Source of the DNA: Antedon bifida
Taxonomy: Eukaryota > Echinodermata > Crinoidea > Comatulida > Antedonidae
Length of the DNA stretch: 64,000 nucleotides
Direction of reading: 5' to 3'
Assembly: GCA_963402885.1 (NCBI GenBank)
Contig: OY727100.1
Coordinates: 7,551,501 to 7,615,500 of the forward strand
Part shown: one piece after another, positions 61,001-64,000 of the stretch
How the letters are laid out: every line of letters begins with the position of its first letter
How positions within the stretch are numbered: position 1 is the stretch's first letter
Notes under the pieces: model-generated
The model's input: the letters and a program-made list of their open reading frames with translations, nothing else
What the model was told of the DNA's origin: nothing
Databases searched by the model: none
Translations under genes and position numbers: made by a program

Positions 61001-61758
61001 CATCGAAAAAAAGTACATGAATAGAAATTTTTCATGACGGCAAATATAATAGAATTTTTCAATGATGAAAGAGGCACCGGTGAACTAGATAATCTTCTAA
61101 TTATAGTAGCAACGCTGTGTTGATCGTAGTAAAGATTTTGACAGAAATCCCTATACTGTACGTAACAGTGCCTATTTGTTGGATACATGCCAAGAAAAAC
61201 AGCTTACGAGAAGATGATGAAAGCCATGCTGCCTCTCTCTCATTTGTTTTTACTCCTCCTCCTAGAGCTTGAGAATATCGGTGGTGTTGTGTGGGGTCGG
61301 TATCAGTAACCTTTTAAATTCAATTACAAAAATCTGACCAATAGGATGCTGCATCACTATAAGAATATCTTTGGTACTGTTTGGGATCCGTTTGGGTTCT
61401 TTTTATAGTCTCACCAAGTTAAGGCTCTTTTTTTTTTTTTTTTTCTCTTTTTTTTTCGCAAGGTGGTACATCAGACTTCTTGCCGTTTGCCAAAGAAACT
61501 GTAAGAGAAACTTAGTTCCTTGAGCAATTTCAAATTGCGTATAACATATGCAACTGTGTTGTGACCAATCTTTCCACTTCTCATTCAAGATCAGCATAAC
61601 ATTTTTAATAGTCATAATATCATTCAGCTAGCCTAGTAGTAGCAGTTAACCTATAGTCTAGAAAGGCCTCTCTGAGGCTAGATACCTAACTAAATCTAAG
61701 TCTAGGACCGGCCTGCTACACAGTATACTCTGTACTTATTATTATTAGGAATTCGATC

Positions 61759-62423
61759 CAACTCGGCCCTAAACTGTCTCAGCCAAAGTCAAGTCGGCCC
61801 CACGTCAATTCGGCCCCAAGTCAAGTCGGTTCCACGCCAACTCATTCCCACTTCAACTCGGCCAAAAACTAAACGGTCAACTCGGCCCCAGTAAAGTATA
61901 GAACGCAAAAAGCGAATTGATAAAAGAATAAAATAATTTTAAATATATTATTTTGTTATAAATATTTTTATTTTACTGTAATTTAATAATATCTAGATAT
62001 ATCCAAGATTCAAGAATATTTCGATTCATTCTGGGAACATCTAAATATATAGGCCTAGGCCTACCTAACAACACATACTGAGACTACATCACAACTAATA
62101 ATATTAATATAATACTAAATAATAAATAAAATAATAAACTAAAATAAATACTACCTATCAATTAAACGAAAAGTGTTTTTATTTTTATAATTTTTTAATT
62201 TATATTGAATTTTCCGTTTTATTTGTCTAGGCCTAACCTTACTACTGTAATCCTGCCATTAAAATATTAACAAGGCCTATTAGCACTTTTTGCGTTCCAT
62301 ACTTTAATGGGGCCAAGTTGACCGATTAGTATTTGGCCGAGCTGATTTGAGGCTGACTTGACTTGGGGCCGAGTTTACTTTGGGCCGACTTGACTTTAGC
62401 CGAGACAGTTTAGGGCCGAGTTG
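61759..62423. mobile_element. Foldback element made of ACTCGGCCC units
   Basis: The left arm (61759-61915) and right arm (62283-62423) are inverted, each built from short units such as AACTCGGCCC and AAGTCAAGTCGG; outer ends are CAACTCGGCCCTAAACTGTC and its complement. Inner arm ends share the inverted word AACGCAAAAAG. The centre is AT-rich and non-coding. No clear target duplication was found. Confidence 0.65.
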
Positions 62424-62437
62424 ACCTGCATGGTTAT

Positions 62438-63025
62438 CAGACGATCAGGACCACGGACTATCGACAATCGGGCCCATCAGGGGTGAAAGAGTAGACGATC
62501 GGGACCAGAGACGATCGGGCCGAGAGGAGAGAATTAAAGTTATATCACACTGTATAGAGCAAAAATTAAATACGGTAATACATACAACACAATAATAACA
62601 ATCAAAATCAATCACATTTATTCATAAATCGAGAGTATTGGGTAAGAAATTCCTAAACCAGTAGTGTTAATTAGGGGAAAATTATGATAAAATCAGAAAA
62701 ATCTAATTAACCTTTTTAATTAAAATCTTAATTTACGCAAGAAAAGCACGTTGACACTTACTAAGCACTAGGAATGAAATGTGGCACATTATTTTATATA
62801 ACACAAAACACTATCGGATACAACGCTAAGCCTAAGACGATCGGGAACAACTGGTGGTAAATAAGATGATCGGGCCCAACGTGGTTCTGAAAATACTGGA
62901 TGATCGGGACCAACTGGTAAGACGATCGGGCCCAACACATAAGACGATCGGGACCGCAAAATGTGGGCCCGATCGTCCGGGGACCGCAAAATGTGGGCCC
63001 GATCGTCCGTGGTCCCGATCGTCTG
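62438..63025. mobile_element. Foldback element made of ACGATCGGGCCC units
   Basis: Inverted ends CAGACGATC(A/G)GGACCACGG enclose runs of ACGATCGGGACC / GGGCCCGATCGT units. The right arm has a tandemly duplicated unit containing CCGCAAAATGTGGGCC (about 62952-63010). The flanks ACCTGCATGGTTAT (62424-62437) and ACCTGCACCCGTTAT (63032-63046) may be a long, diverged target duplication. The frames here are repeat-encoded and not genes. Confidence 0.65.
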
Positions 63026-63375
63026 TTCCCCACCTGCACCCGTTATTAGGCCTCTGCTGGCTACTGGCGGTGGATGATATGTCAGAACGTACAGAAAGGT
63101 TTAGCCTACCTCTATGGCCACAAATCCTAGCTAATATAAGCCTATTATTCATTACTAGTAGTATGGGATTGTACATTTTATTCTTGGCATTAAATTACAA
63201 AGCTATATTTTTCGTTAATTTTTACCTCGTAAACACAGTCATCGTGGGTTTTTTCCCCCACTTCCGCCATTTCAAATGTAAAAAAAAAACGCTTGTGTCA
63301 AGCTAGCCAAAACAACAATAAGCAGCCGACCAACCAATAAGAATACACTTTTATTTTTTCCAGCCAACAATAACT

Positions 63376-64000
63376 ATGAAACGCCGTTTGTGTATTTTTT
63401 ACATTTTCAGTGGGTTAGGGTTAGGAGGACATAGAAGAGGAGGTAAAAAAGGTAAACAGTTTAAAAAACCTTTTAAAGAGTTAACTCTTAAAATTGCCTT
63501 TAATAATGTTAATCATCTCAGACCTAAAATGTATGAAGTTTCATCCTTTTTATATAACAATAATATAGATATCTTTGGTGTCGCTGACAGTCTCTGTTAA
63601 TGGGTATAAATGGTTCGGTAAAAATAGGAAGCTTAAGAATGGAGGAGGTATTGGCCTATTTGTGTCTAATTATATTGTTGTACTCGATGAAAACTTATTT
63701 GAAAGCAATTTAGATGAATATGAAAGGATGTGGCTAAAAATGAATATTAATAACAAACCTTTTTATATTGCCGTTGTATATTTTCCCGTCGAGGGAGTTA
63801 ACAAAGAGTTATATAATCAACTCTTATTAGAAATTTTAAAGATAGAAAATATTAACGAAGAGGATGACCCCTCTATCCTGATAATAGGCGATTTTAATGG
63901 TCGGATATAGGCATTGCAATTGTAAATAGTGATAGAACTTTAAACTCAAACGGAATTAAGTTACTAGAGTTCAGTGATAATTCTAGTTTATCAATACTGA
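63376..64000 (+). pseudogene. LINE endonuclease domain, cut by window end
   Basis: Apurinic-endonuclease-like start of a LINE ORF2: KIAFNNVNHLRPK (about 63490), NNNIDIFGVAD (about 63560), one frameshift, then NGYKWFGKNRKLKNGGGIGL, VVYFPVEGVNKEL and IIGDFNGRI (about 63880), another frame change, then NSDRTLNSNGIKLLEF to the window end. Two frame breaks within 500 bp suggest a decayed copy. Plus strand. Confidence 0.7.

Noticed and set aside
61200-61230. Candidate first CDYL exon (ATG followed by a GTAAGC donor, minus strand)
   Set aside because: It would end out of phase with the chromodomain exon and its peptide (MAFIIFS) does not resemble the family N terminus.
62789-63306. Overlapping frames on both strands rich in GPDRL/RSSY-type repeats
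   Set aside because: They are translations of the ACGATCGGGCCC foldback units; no independent coding evidence.
63405-63425. Telomere-type GGGTTAGGGTTAGG repeat
   Set aside because: Only two copies of the unit lie within LINE 5' sequence; no array is present.

Overview
This is a window of AT-rich animal nuclear DNA. Three spliced protein-coding genes with animal-specific architectures are present, introns follow the GT-AG rule, and most of the remaining sequence is old retrotransposons, MITEs, foldback-type elements and tandem repeats. Short, moderately sized introns, the very frequent palindromic GGCCTA word and the mix of CR1/L2-, Rex- and L1-like LINE remnants suggest an invertebrate deuterostome, perhaps an echinoderm. 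That placement is an inference, not a demonstration. There are no bacterial operons, CRISPR arrays or rRNA genes.

Host genes: (1) a TMEM170-type small ER/nuclear-envelope membrane protein on the minus strand (three coding exons, 14014 to 11850, 120 aa, complete); (2) a NEURL2-type protein on the plus strand (two exons, 27775-28570 and 30456-30568, 302 aa, complete: neuralized repeat plus SOCS box); (3) a CDYL-type chromatin protein on the minus strand (at least seven exons from 59733 to 45751: chromodomain, charged linker, crotonase-like domain; the first coding exon was not found). The introns and 5' flank of the CDYL gene carry several degenerate LINEs.

The most novel item is a family of four copies of a compact divergent two-gene unit (194-3205, 3206-5665, 35170-37612, 41630-44289). 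One gene encodes an about 300-aa helical protein with a Trp/Arg-rich basic C terminus (protein A); it starts with a 16-nt coding exon followed by a 117-bp intron kept at identical length in all copies. The other, read from the opposite strand out of a shared roughly 190-bp intergenic promoter region, encodes an about 140-aa protein (protein B). I recognise neither. Copies 1 and 2 form a plus-oriented tandem and copies 3 and 4 a minus-oriented tandem about 30 kb away. Copy 3 has both genes open; the others show a MITE insertion, a deletion, or a stop plus frameshift.

Region by region: 1-5.7 kb, hairpin MITE and cassette copies 1-2; 5.7-7.3 kb, dispersed repeat and nested MITEs; 7.3-11.8 kb, nothing recognised; 11.8-14.0 kb, TMEM170-like gene; 15.8-24.3 kb, repeat-dense, with long-TIR elements carrying 97-bp tandem units, SINE-like pol III units and an inverted-repeat element; 26.25-26.96 kb, a foldback minisatellite with a 10-bp target duplication; 27.8-30.6 kb, NEURL2-like gene; 34.4-44.3 kb, a 3.19-kb tandem duplication containing cassette copies 3-4, a TTAA-flanked MITE and a nested 3.27-kb TIR element; 44.3-61 kb, CDYL-like gene and LINE debris; 61.8-63.0 kb, two adjacent foldback elements of different families; 63.4 kb to the end, a LINE endonuclease domain.
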